This document shows positions 33,268-43,247 of a DNA stretch of 64,000 nucleotides, in pieces (within the stretch, counting starts at the first letter, position 1; each line of letters begins with the position of its first letter). A program made the translations under genes and the position numbers. The notes under the pieces are model-generated. The model did not search any database, was not told the origin of the DNA, and saw nothing but the letters and a program-made list of their open reading frames with translations. This DNA comes from Silene conica (Eukaryota; Streptophyta; Magnoliopsida; Caryophyllales; Caryophyllaceae), in assembly GCA_029255685.2 (NCBI GenBank), contig CM055314.2, forward strand, positions 11,588,059-11,652,058, in the 5' to 3' direction.

Positions 33268-36200
33268 CTACAACTTAGGAACACATCTAATTCCCATGGA
33301 ATGAATGTGCCCTTCATGCTTATCATGTGGTAATGCTTTAGTGAGAGGATCAGCTATGTTGTCATCCGTAGCGATCTTATCAATGAAAATCTCCTTTTGC
33401 TCCACGTAATCTCTGATTAGATGAGCTTTCCGTTGTACATGCCTAGCCTTGTTGCTAGACTTATGCTCCTTGGCTTGGAAGATGACACATTTATTATCAC
33501 AATAAATGGTGATTGGGTCATTCGAACTAGGCACTACTGATAGTCCTTGTAAGAATTGACGCATCCATATTGCTTCCTTATCTGCTTCTGAGGCGGCATA
33601 GTACTCGGACTCAGTCGTAGAATCTGCTGTAACACTCTGTTTAGAACTTTTCCAGCTGACAGCAGCGCCATTAAGAGTAAAAACGAATCCAGACTGAGAT
33701 TTCGAGTCATCTCGATCCGTTTGGAAGCTAGCATCTGCGTAACCCGTGGCGCAGAGCGTCGAGTCGCCTCCATAAGTCAATCCCCAATCTTTAGTCCTCC
33801 GTAGGTACTTAAGAATGTTTTTCACGGCCATCCAGTGTTGTTCACCTGGATGAGCTTGGAATCGACTGGTCATACTCAATGCATATGCAACGTCTGGACG
33901 TGTGCATATCATGGCATACATGATCGATCCTATTGCCGAAGCATAAGGAATCCGACTCATGCGCTCTTTCTCTTCCAATGTCTTAGCTTCTTGAGACTTG
34001 CTCAAGTGAAGCCCACTAGTCATAGGAAGGAACCCTTTCTTGGAGTTCGTCATGCTGAATCTCTCTAGAATCTTATCTATGTAAGACTCCTGACTGAGAG
34101 ACAACATCCGTCGTGATCTATCCCTGTAGATACGGATGCCCAAAATTCTTTGTGCCTCTCCCAGATCTTTCATCTGGAAATGGTTTTTCAACCATGCTTT
34201 AACCGAAGAAAGGAGAGGTATGTCATTCCCAATCAAGAGTATGTCATCGACATACAGTACTATGAAGACAATCTTGCTCCCACTCGACTTGATATAGAGA
34301 CATGGTTCCTCGACTGATCGAACGAATCCATTCTCTTTTATCACTTGGTCAAAGCGATGATTCCAACTCCGCGATGCTTGCTTAAGTCCATAGATGGAAC
34401 GCTTAAGCTTGCAAACCTTCTTAGGATGTTCTGGATCAATAAAACCCTCGGGTTGTACCATGTACAACTCTTCCTCCAAATAACCGTTTAAGAAGGCGGT
34501 TTTAACGTCCATTTGCCATATTTCATAGTCATGAAATGCGGCTATCGCTAAGATAATCCGAATGGAACGTAGCATGACTACGGGTGCAAAGATCTCATCG
34601 TAGTGCAAGCCTGGCACTTGGGTGAAACCTTTAGCAACTAGTCTTGCCTTGTGGATATCTTGTTTACCTTCCACGGCATGCTTTATTTTGTAAAGCCATT
34701 TGCATTGAAGGGGGCGTACCTTTGCAGATAGGTCCACAAGATCCCACACGTTGTTCTCATACATGGAGTCCATCTCGGATTGCATGGCTTCTAGCCATAG
34801 CTTTGAGTCAGAACTGGTCATGGCACCTTTATAGGTTGAGGGTTCATTACCCTCTAGGAGTAAGACGTCATCCATATCATGTTCCTCGACCATACCAATG
34901 TATCTGTCCGGAGGAATGGAGACTCTTCCCGACCTCCTAGGTTCCTCAGGAATATCTACCGCAGCCTCGGTTGAAGGAACTATTTCCTCCAATGGTTGCT
35001 CGGTAGTTGGTCCTTGAACCTCCGATAAATCGAAGGTTCTATTACTCGACTTGTTCTCGAGAAATTCTTTCTCTAAGAACGTCGCACTAGCCGCAACAAA
35101 AACACGTTGTTCGGTTGGCGAGTAGAAGTAATGACCAAACGTTCCTTTTGGATAGCCTATAAAGTATGTCTTGACCGATCGCGGGCCGAGCTTATCCTCG
35201 TGTCTCCACTTGACATAAGCCTCGCAGCCCCAAACCCGAATAAAGGACAAGTTAGGGACCGTTCCCTTCCATAATTCGTATGGAGACTTGTCAACAGCTT
35301 TAGACGGACTTCGGTTGAATATTAGAGCGGCCGACAAAAGAGCATAGCCCCACAATGAATCAGGCACAACGGTGTGACTCATCATGGATCGAACCATATC
35401 AAGTAAAGTTCGATTTCTCCGTTCGGACACACCATTTAATTGTGGTGTTCCAGGTGGAGTCAACTGTAGCACGATGCCACAGTCTTTAAGGTGTTGATCA
35501 AATTCGTGTGAAAGATACTCATCACCACGATCAGAACGTAGTGCTTTAATCTTTCTTCCCAGCTGGTTTTGTACCCGATTCTGGTATTCTTTGAACTTGT
35601 CGAAGGATTCACTTTTATGCTTCATAAAGTAGACATAGCCATATCTACTCAAATCATCCGTGAAAGTGATGAAATACCTATAGCCTTCTCGTGCGTTGAT
35701 CGACATAGGGCCACATACGTCCGTATGTATGAGTCCTAATAGGTCGGCAGAGCGCATTCCAACACCTTTGAAGGAAATACGAGTCATCTTACCGATGAGA
35801 CATGATTCACACGTGCCATATGATTCGAAATCAAAGGGCGAGATAGCTCCATTCTGTATGAGCTGTTTTACGCGTTTCTCATTTATGTGTCCCATACGAC
35901 AATGCCATAGGTAAGTTTGATCTTTGTCACCTACCTTTAATTTCTTATTATTCACATGTAATATTTCGGTGGTTTGATCTAAAACATAAATTCCATTCAT
36001 GGAAACTGCCTTGCCATAAATCATATTGTGTAAGGAGAAAATACAGCTATTATTCTCTATTACAAATGAAAAACCGAGTTTGTCAAGCGCAGAAACTGAA
36101 ATAATGTTTTTGGACAAACAAGGAACATAATAACAGTTATATAAAGATAACTCGAATCCACTTGGAAGCTGGATCACGTATGTTCCCTTCGAGATTGCAG

Positions 36201-37302
36201 CAACACGTGCTCCATTCCCGACACGCAGGTCAACCTCACCCTTGATTAGGGGTTCTTGGTTTCGGAGGCCCTGCACATGATTACATAGATGAGAACCACA
36301 ACCAGTATCTAGTACCCAAGTTCCGTAACTTGCATGGTTAATCTCAATCATGTGAATAAAAGAAGAAGAAGACATACCAACAGGGGTAACGCGGCCTGCC
36401 TTAATGTCCTCACGATACACGGGGCATGAGCGCCTCCAATGCCCAGCTGTCTTGTGGCAATGGTGACATTCCATGCTTGTATCCTTGCTCTTTGTTTTGC
36501 CTTGTGAGTTGCTCGACTCACCTGGCCCACTCTTAGTAAATCCTAACTTCTTAAACTTGGGCTTGCCTACTGTTAGGTCGCCCCGAGCTTTAGCTTTACC
36601 CTTACCTTTACCCTTACTGGAGATCATGAGAACATCTTGCTTCATGCTCCCACTTAATTTCAGATCCTTCTCGGTCTGTACGAGAAGGGAGTGGAGCTCA
36701 TGAGGAGACTTCTTCATGTCGTTCATGTAATAGTTGGCCCTGAAGAGGGCGAACCCATCATGAAGCGAATGAAGCATTCGATCAACGATTATGTTCTCAC
36801 TGATCTTGCAGTTTAGGGCCTCCAGTTTCTCGATATTCTCAATCATGTGAAGAATATGTGGGCTAACAGCTTGGCCCTTCTGGAGTTTCGCCTCAAAGAA
36901 GCGACAGGTATGCTCATAAGAAACGATTCTCGGAGCTTTTGAGAATTCGTTAGTGAGCGTGGTGAAAATCTTGTTTGCACCATGGGCTATGAAGCGTCTT
37001 TGCAAATTGGATTCCATTGCATAGATGAGTACGTTCTTTATCGCACCCGCTTCCATGACGAAGTCGCTATGAGCGCGAACTTCGTTAGCTCTAGCTCCAG
37101 TTCCTGGGTGTGCCGGAATTGGCTCAGTTAAATACTTAAGCTTTCCGTCAGCAATGGCAGCATTCCGTAGTGCTGCCTCCCAGTCAGAGAAGTTTGACCC
37201 ATCATTCCTCAGTCTAGTAGACTGATTCATGGAGTCCATGAAGGCTTTTAGCCAGGATTCACGTGCTAGCTTGGCACTTGGCATTGGGTCTTCACCAGCC
37301 AT
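33268..37302 (-). CDS. gag-pol: Gag-Pol polyprotein of Cop-3, uninterrupted
   Basis: 1344 residues from MAGEDPMPSAKLARE. Order: Gag core (1-240), zinc knuckle near 280, protease WVLDTGCGSHLC (about 335), integrase HCRMGHINEKR...CESC (about 470-510) with HTDVCGP (about 535), RSDRGDEYLS (about 595) and NGVSERRN, RT with KTAFLNGYL and YVDDILLIG (about 1017), and RNase H with SQSGFVF and STTESEYYAAS (about 1235). Gag and Pol are in one frame, as in many plant Copia elements. Two oddities: the knuckle is CHHCHKTAGHWRRSC, with one extra residue compared with the canonical spacing in Cop-2, and integrase has RSDRGDE where Cop-2 has RSDRGGE. Integrity suggests recent mobility, but particle or integrase function may be impaired. 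I do not assign the Copia clade. Confidence 0.95.
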   Translation of the reverse strand: MAGEDPMPSAKLARESWLKAFMDSMNQSTRLRNDGSNFSDWEAALRNAAIADGKLKYLTEPIPAHPGTGARANEVRAHSDFVMEAGAIKNVLIYAMESNLQRRFIAHGANKIFTTLTNEFSKAPRIVSYEHTCRFFEAKLQKGQAVSPHILHMIENIEKLEALNCKISENIIVDRMLHSLHDGFALFRANYYMNDMKKSPHELHSLLVQTEKDLKLSGSMKQDVLMISSKGKGKGKAKARGDLTVGKPKFKKLGFTKSGPGESSNSQGKTKSKDTSMECHHCHKTAGHWRRSCPVYREDIKAGRVTPVGMSSSSFIHMIEINHASYGTWVLDTGCGSHLCNHVQGLRNQEPLIKGEVDLRVGNGARVAAISKGTYVIQLPSGFELSLYNCYYVPCLSKNIISVSALDKLGFSFVIENNSCIFSLHNMIYGKAVSMNGIYVLDQTTEILHVNNKKLKVGDKDQTYLWHCRMGHINEKRVKQLIQNGAISPFDFESYGTCESCLIGKMTRISFKGVGMRSADLLGLIHTDVCGPMSINAREGYRYFITFTDDLSRYGYVYFMKHKSESFDKFKEYQNRVQNQLGRKIKALRSDRGDEYLSHEFDQHLKDCGIVLQLTPPGTPQLNGVSERRNRTLLDMVRSMMSHTVVPDSLWGYALLSAALIFNRSPSKAVDKSPYELWKGTVPNLSFIRVWGCEAYVKWRHEDKLGPRSVKTYFIGYPKGTFGHYFYSPTEQRVFVAASATFLEKEFLENKSSNRTFDLSEVQGPTTEQPLEEIVPSTEAAVDIPEEPRRSGRVSIPPDRYIGMVEEHDMDDVLLLEGNEPSTYKGAMTSSDSKLWLEAMQSEMDSMYENNVWDLVDLSAKVRPLQCKWLYKIKHAVEGKQDIHKARLVAKGFTQVPGLHYDEIFAPVVMLRSIRIILAIAAFHDYEIWQMDVKTAFLNGYLEEELYMVQPEGFIDPEHPKKVCKLKRSIYGLKQASRSWNHRFDQVIKENGFVRSVEEPCLYIKSSGSKIVFIVLYVDDILLIGNDIPLLSSVKAWLKNHFQMKDLGEAQRILGIRIYRDRSRRMLSLSQESYIDKILERFSMTNSKKGFLPMTSGLHLSKSQEAKTLEEKERMSRIPYASAIGSIMYAMICTRPDVAYALSMTSRFQAHPGEQHWMAVKNILKYLRRTKDWGLTYGGDSTLCATGYADASFQTDRDDSKSQSGFVFTLNGAAVSWKSSKQSVTADSTTESEYYAASEADKEAIWMRQFLQGLSVVPSSNDPITIYCDNKCVIFQAKEHKSSNKARHVQRKAHLIRDYVEQKEIFIDKIATDDNIADPLTKALPHDKHEGHIHSMGIRCVPKL

Positions 37303-39100
37303 TTAGTTATACAGCAGTTTAATTGAACGTGTTCTACACTGAAAAGAAGATAAAACAGAACCATATAAGCAACTCATTGTTGTGATTTAAGTCTATATTA
37401 AATTGAAATTTAAACTCGTAGACTCAAGCATTTATATAATTGATCTCCCTCAAGAATTATATAAACGATCCCAAGACTCAATTTCCGTATATTGATAAGC
37501 CCACAGTTTGGCTAATTCCACCGTTGGAACTCTTGGTCGATAGATTTCCGTAAATCCTATCTATTAGTCAATCTCAGTCGCTAGATATTATCGAGTGACC
37601 ATGATGTTGAGATAAAATAAATCATCTGTTCCCACTTACCCGACGTAGAAGGGGTCATATTATGCCTACCGACGAAGAAGGGATTCATGGGAGGCTGATT
37701 TATAAAGACTATTCTCAATTTTTGGTTATACGAGGAAGACCCCATCAACTTATATTTATTCATATTAAGTGAACTAAAATCTAGCATATGCGTGAATGAA
37801 TTAAATTAAGTGATGGCTTTGCAATTGACATGTGACATCTGTATTGCCACAGAAAACTAACGTGTAACCTCTACATGAGTCAGTTTTCAGGCATGTTATA
37901 GGTGGTTTGGTTTTAGGCGGAATATGATGCAAGCTATTAACGATGAAAGCATGAAATAAATGCAATAAACGTAAATAAAAAGTCCTAGTGTGGCCTATTC
38001 TACCAAAATAAACATAAAACAACTTGGAATCCACTGTTGGACCCTAGAAGCTTGTCTTGATGTTTCATCTTGGTCCTTGCAGCGGGAGTGAGCATCCGGT
38101 CTCCGTCTTTGGTCTTCACAAAATTACTAATTTAAATTACAAATATAATCCTATTTACATTCTAATTTAAATACAAAAGTAATTACATGGCAAAAACCCA
38201 AAACGGAGATTCAAGATCTCAAAATTACAAGCAAGACTGTGTTCCATCATTACGGTAACACGATCTATTAAGGCCACACTAAGTTACAACCGTTTGCAAA
38301 ATTAAATACGTTATAGAAAGCATTCAATAGGCATTCAACAAGACGATAAATAAAATGCATCAACTAAATAACATTCATACATGACATAATACTGTTATTA
38401 TGATTAACAAATTTTACCAAACCACCTTGCGGGATTAAAATTATGTGATTATACCGTTTTAATCACCCAATTTTAATAAATTTATAATCCTATTATCTTA
38501 AACCGTTTTAAAATAATATGTATCAAACGAGGGTGAACCGTTTCACAAAATTAATAATATACCATTTCCGTATATAGTATATTACTAAAGGCCATGTGAA
38601 AATAAAACATGTTATTTTCGAAAAAATAAAAAAAAAGCGAGTCTGTTACAGGGGGAGGTCGACCGACCTAAACAAGTGGTCGACCGACCTCCAGACGTGA
38701 AACAGAAACTTTCTGCAATAGCAAAATCGGTCGACCGACCTATCAATTAGGTCGACCGACCAATAGGCAGTAAAAACGAATTTCAGAAAACGCAAAACGC
38801 TGCACCTTTTGAAATCAAAACAAGTTTTTACCTTTTAAACTTTGATTAAAACAAGTAAATCAAAATTAACATCAACAAGGGTTCACATATTGTCAAGAAT
38901 ATCGATTAATTAACAATATGTAAACAGGAATCGAAAAACAAGATCGATTACACAAAAAAGAAACTGTCGAAAAACAGAAACTTTACACAGGGGCGGTCGA
39001 CCGACCGCTACAAGGGGTCGACCGACCGACACAGCGACAGAAACGAGATTTTCAGATTGTAAAACTTATGAAAAACACAAAAGTAAAATTTTCATGGCCT
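37303..39100 (-). other. Leader of Cop-3
   Basis: About 1.8 kb, homologous to the Cop-2 leader except for the palindrome part, where this copy has GGTCGACCGACC pairs instead of TCGATCGA pairs. No gene supported; a short frame (37801-38034) shares a stretch with a frame in Cop-2 but is broken differently. Confidence 0.7.
38657..39027. repeat. Three pairs of GGTCGACCGACC at 21-bp spacing
   Basis: Motif starts at 38657 and 38678, 38729 and 38750, 38995 and 39016: each pair is exactly 21 bp apart with a 9-bp variable spacer. The 12-mer is a near-palindrome (GGTCG-AC-CGACC). No unpaired copy is seen in the leader. Confidence 0.93.
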
Positions 39101-39113
39101 GGCTCTGATACCA
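39101..39113 (-). promoter_or_regulatory. PBS of Cop-3 (initiator tRNA-Met)
   Basis: Plus strand GGCTCTGATACCA; two bases (CT) before the LTR at 39116. Confidence 0.96.
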
Positions 39114-39115
39114 CT

Positions 39116-40121
39116 TGTGGGGAATAAAGCATGTATTCGCCCTAAACTTGCAGGATTATAATGAAAATTACAATTGTGAATATAGTCATAAGATAAATAT
39201 AATACATGAAAAGGAGTACAACCTTTGGTCCTTGTGCGAAAGGCCTAAGAACAGGAATTAACACAAATTCCCTCCTATAACTTGCACCCAAGACTTAGAT
39301 TGAGACGATGTCGCGTGTGCTAGAAAATAACTCTCCAATTGCCTTGCAATATGGGGAGAGCCTTTGAGGTTTTAGATGTGAGATCTGAGTTTTGGGAGAA
39401 GAATGCTCTTAAAACCCTAATTGTCAGAATTGTGATTCAACAGTTAACCAAGAGTCCTGACATAAGGAGAAGGACTCTTCTTATGTAGCCCTAGGTCGGC
39501 CGGCCGAATGGGTATGGGGTAAGAGTGGGCTTTTTCCACTCTTACCTTATTCCTTTGCATGATTCGACCCGATTTGCTAAAATTATAATTCGCGGGTTTT
39601 ATTATAAATCGCATACGTGTTATCAGATATTAATGCAGTCGATGTATTAATAATGGTCTGATAAAATTACGATATTGTATAATTACCCAAATTAATATAA
39701 CTGTTTATATTAATACGCGAAATTAATATTTAATCAAATATAACCGTTTATATTTAATTTTACGAATTAATCATGTAATCCGTATTAGCTAAAATTATTT
39801 AATCTGTATTAAATAATAATCTCAACATCTCATTGACTAATTTAATAGTCAATACCTCTGACTAACTGTTTAGTCGTATCCGGCATAAATGTGATTGTAT
39901 TTTCATACCTTCACATCTCTCAAACGTGTCCTATAGGTGTGACGTATAGGGACCAGTTGATCACCGCCATCCGTATGACAATAACGTCAAACTTATCTAG
40001 CAAGCCAACCGTTATTGATAAACGTGGATCAACTGGTCATAATACTGAAGTATGCCCTTGTGATCCTTAAAGAGATTTAATAAGTCATTGTACTTAATTG
40101 TCAAGGACACCAGCCCCAACA
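39116..40121 (-). repeat. 5' LTR of Cop-3
   Basis: 1006 bp, TGTGGGGAATAAAG...CCCCAACA, followed by TSD ATAAC. Two-tier inverted repeat outer arms at 39952-39962 and 40027-40037. Confidence 0.95.
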
Positions 40122-40261
40122 ATAACGTCAAACTTATCTAGCAAGCCAACCGTTATTGATAAACGTGGATCAACTAATAATAATACAGAAGTATGTCCTT
40201 GTGATCCTTTAAGAGATTTAATAAGTCATTGTACTAACTGTCAAGGACACCAGCCCCAACA
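40122..40261 (-). repeat. 5' LTR of Cop-2, outer part
   Basis: Resumes with ATAACGTCAAAC (the Cop-3 TSD plus LTR) and ends CAGCCCCAACA at 40261. Followed by GCAAC, the presumed Cop-2 target flank. Confidence 0.9.
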
Positions 40262-40762
40262 GCAACAACCACGGAAACACCCAAACATTTACTCACATGA
40301 GCAATAAAATAATGAGAATTCATTTAACAAGTCTCAATGTACAAGTTTACCTTTCATTCGGAAATAAAACAAACGAGAATTGAAAGACAAATTCAATGTC
40401 GTAAACACGTGAATTAAACTTGAAGGACGGACGTAATTCGAGTCGTGAATCATATATGATAATTATATACATTTTAATACAAGTTTTATATAGATTTAGC
40501 ATGCTCAAACAACGTCCAAACAAGCGGCAAAACGTAAGCCAAAACAGCCTAGAAACAGCCCACGGCTCACGCACAAGGCATGGTCGAGCGCAGCCTGCCA
40601 TGGCTGGCCGCATGCTGCGTAGGACACTGGCGCAGGCCTGCGTGCTGGGCCGCAGGCTGCAGTTTGCTCGGGCAGCAGCCTGTCTGTGCGGCAACACCCC
40701 TTCAGCCACAATTTCGCGCATAGCCTCCCAAATCGATTAGCTTACGTAGTATACGAAATATA
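40262..40762. other. Rep-F copy 2
   Basis: Matches 6858-7340 in the same orientation with scattered substitutions and small indels. It is broken on the right by Ath-1: copy 1 continues AATATATGTAGCGC, while here AATATA is followed by the Ath-1 LTR. The GC-rich inverted-motif cluster is present in altered form. The frames seen on both strands in this part are overlapping chance frames. Confidence 0.75.
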
Positions 40763-41838
40763 TGATACGTGCTTATACTATGCATTTTATTTATACTTTC
40801 GGCACGTAATTCTATGCATTTTTCGTAACTTTTAGGTACTATTGCTCCCGAAACGGTTTACTTTGGTATTTCTATGTTTTAAATGTAGGAATAAGCGGAA
40901 GTGAGCAAAACCGAACTTTAACCGTCCTCCGGAAGCTATTTTGAGTGACTTTACGAAGCAAGGATCCGAATTCTTAAGCCAAGAGGTGCGTATAAGAAAA
41001 TTCAAGGCTGGAATACACAGGAATCGACCGACCGACCTACCAACGCACAGTTCCAGAAATCTCTGATTACAGCACCCGAGGTCGACCGACCTACCTAAGA
41101 GGTCGGCCGACCTGGCGACGGGTTTCGCGATTTTTATTTCGGTTTTAATTCTTTTAATCGTGTAATTAGGAGACTATTTAAGACGCCCAAAGCTTTGTAA
41201 TTAGGTTAAGCAATCCACATTAGCAAAACTCCATAGTTTTAGAGAGACAAATTTCCAAGTTTTCAGATTTGTTCTTAATTTCCAATTGGTTTTGTAAGTT
41301 TTATGCAATTCAATCTTTCCTTGTTATTCAATTCTATTGTTCTTCTTATTATTGCTATTTCAATTCATGTTTTCCCCCTTTGAATCTTCATCTTCAATCA
41401 TGTTATCTTTCTTGTTGTTCTTCAATATTGTTAATACTAGTTTTATGTTTATGAATATGCATAGCTAATTCTTGTGATTAGGAATTAGGGGAACCATGGC
41501 CAAGTTTAGATTTTAATTGACCTAAAGGTTTATTCTTTGTTCCTTGGGATTGTGTTATTTGGTTATTTTACCCTTTATTGACTTGACCTAGCCATGGGGA
41601 ACCGAAGTTCCTAATCTCCTTTTTACCTTGTTTTAGTATTCTTGTTTATTTTTGCTATCTTAGTTGTTAGTCCCAGTCATCAATCAAAACCCCCCTTTTT
41701 TGGTTACTTTCAATAGACTTTAAATTGACAAACATTATTAACCTTGTCTCTCTGTGGTTTGACCCTTGACTTATCCTATCTAGTTTAAGCTGAGGTTTTA
41801 TAAATCTTATCTTTGGCACCCCTCAACGACGGGTGTCA
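40763..41838 (+). repeat. 5' LTR of Ath-1
   Basis: 1076 bp, TGATACGTGC...GGGTGTCA. It contains a pair of TCGAYCGA-like motifs at 41080 (GGTCGACCGACC) and 41101 (GGTCGGCCGACC), 21 bp apart, and a related unpaired TCGACCGACCGACC at 41024. Confidence 0.88.
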
Positions 41839-41843
41839 AATTT

Positions 41844-41860
41844 TGGCGCCGTTGCCGGGG
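41844..41860 (+). promoter_or_regulatory. PBS of Ath-1 (tRNA-Asp)
   Basis: TGGCGCCGTTGCCGGGG is complementary to the 3' end of plant tRNA-Asp (CCCCGGCAACGGCGCCA), the primer typical of Athila elements. Five bases separate it from the LTR. Confidence 0.93.
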
Positions 41861-42019
41861 AGACGGTATAATTTTGTTTGTAGATTTCTAGTTTATTTTT
41901 TCTTGTCTTAAGGAACTTAGGTTCCTTAAGACCGTTACTTACCTTCTCTTCTAATGTTGTTTTTGCATATTAGAAGACATGTTTTTGAGAGGAAGGCTTA
42001 AGTACTCTCATTCTTAGAC

Positions 42020-43168
42020 ATGGCTACTATTTATGACCACATACAACCTAAGGTGCAAGATTTACCGAAGGGGTTCACCTTGCCTACTCCTACCACTGGT
42101 TCTTTTGAGCTCCACCCGAACTACATCATTCTGGTGGAGAGGAATCAATTTTCTGGTCTACCCGACGAGGATCCGTTGAGGCATGTTGAGACTTTCACGG
42201 ATTACTGTTGTTCCATACATATACCTGCCGGGGTGACTCAGGATGAGGTGAAGGCAATGATGTTCCTTTATTCATTGAAGGATGATGCGAGAGATTGGTA
42301 CCATTACCTTGATAGGGTAGCTGAGAAGGTTACTGATTGGGCTTCCTTGGCATTGGCTTTCTATAAAAAGTACTTCCTTCTTGCGAAGGCCAATGACTTG
42401 AGAAGCCAAATCACTAACTTTCAACAAGGTCCGGATGAAGAATTTTGTGAGGCATGGGGTCGGTTCAAGAAATTGGTCCGTTCTATTCCTCACCATGGTT
42501 TTCCTCAATGGTACTTGTGCAACCAATTTTACAACGCTCTCTATGATGACTATAAGGTGATTCTTGATGCGGCCGCCAATGGAAGATTTCAAAATAATAC
42601 CAACCATATGAAGGGTTGGAACACTATTGAAGACATGGCGGTGCATAGGGCCGAATTTGGGAGTTCACGTGGGAATTCACGAAGGTTGAATGTAGAGATG
42701 GATAGAGTTTTAGCTCTTGAGACAACCGTTGATGCCCGTTTTGAAAAGCTTGAGGCAACCCAGCTGAAGCAAGAAAGTGCGAACCTAGTTACTACGGTTG
42801 ACAACACGGGTGAGACTGCGGAGTTGAGAGAGCTTGTTCATGCTCTAATGAAACAAATGATGGAAATGGAAAAGGCTCAAGTGGCTTCTTTGAAGACTTT
42901 TGAGGACCAATTAGCAATCTTAGCTGCTAATCAGATTGCTAGCTCTCCGGGCGGTTGTGAGAGTTCCATAGAGACATTAAATGCTATTAATCTCAGAAGT
43001 GGTCGTGCTTATGATGGACCAACTTCCAAGGAGAATTCTGCTGAAGTTCGGGACGAAAAAACTAATCCCGTACACAGGTCGGGAGGTCGACCGACCTCTA
43101 CATCAGGTCGACCGACCGAGGTACCTGACGTGCGATCAGTTTCTGGAAATCTGAAAAAATTCCGATAA
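42020..43168 (+). pseudogene. gag: Gag of Ath-1
   Basis: 382 residues from MATIYDHIQPK. Central part (PLRHVETFTDYC...DEVKAMMFLYSLKDDARDWYHYL...WASLALAFYKKYF) is the Gypsy retrotransposon gag domain; the C-terminal part has a helical stretch (residues 230-310). No zinc knuckle is seen before the frame ends. The end (SGGRPTSTSGRPTEV) is encoded by two GGTCGACCGACC motifs, and the frame stops shortly after at TAA 43166. The Gag core looks intact; it is listed as a pseudogene because the rest of the gag-pol frame is broken. Confidence 0.8.
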
Positions 43169-43211
43169 TATCGCGTCTGGTCGACCGACCACTACACCAG
43201 GTCGACCGACC
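43085..43211. repeat. Two pairs of GGTCGACCGACC, 21-bp spacing, in the Ath-1 gag-pol linker
   Basis: Starts 43085 and 43106, then 43179 and 43200: both pairs at exactly 21 bp with spacers TCTACATCA and ACTACACCA. Same module as in the Cop-3 leader and the Ath-1 LTR. Confidence 0.93.
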
Positions 43212-43247
43212 AGAGTACCTGAGCAGAACGAAATTTCCAGTCCTGAA

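Larger units (their letters stand above)
31402..40121 (-). mobile_element. Cop-3: complete Copia element with intact Gag-Pol frame
   Basis: 8720 bp, LTRs 31402-32405 and 39116-40121, TSD ATAAC at 31397-31401 and 40122-40126, iMet PBS, PPT and one long polyprotein frame. About seven substitutions and a 2-bp indel separate the LTRs, so it is young but probably older than Sire-1. It is inserted into the 5' LTR of its relative Cop-2 in the same orientation; the target ATAAC lies in the inner arm of the LTR two-tier inverted repeat. Confidence 0.96.
9390..40261 (-). mobile_element. Cop-2: old Copia element split by three later insertions
   Basis: Reading right to left: 5' LTR (40261-40122 joined to 31401-30529), PBS (30514-30526), leader, Gag (28454-27393), pol (24844-21945), 3' UTR (21944-21584 joined to 10119-9616) and a 3' LTR fragment (9615-9390). 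Inserted are Cop-3 (in the 5' LTR), Solo-2 (between gag and protease) and Sire-1 (in the 3' UTR). Each junction closes cleanly on Cop-3 as the uninterrupted relative; for example AAGGAACACTATGGAGG at about 32901 is split at 10119/21584. The 3' LTR has lost about 780 bp, so the Cop-2 TSD cannot be tested; the right flank reads GCAAC. Confidence 0.88.

Noticed and set aside
38657..39027. CRISPR-like array or satellite
   Set aside because: Motifs occur as isolated pairs with a fixed 21-bp distance and variable gaps between pairs, not as a regular repeat-spacer series, and the host is a plant nuclear genome.
6858..40762. Rep-F copies as LTRs of one large element enclosing Cop-2
   Set aside because: Possible, but the ends of Rep-F cannot be defined, no TG...CA boundary or TSD is visible, and both copies are cut by other elements.
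41269..41454. 61-codon frame in the Ath-1 LTR
   Set aside because: Short, T-rich low-complexity stretch in a non-coding LTR; no conserved motif.
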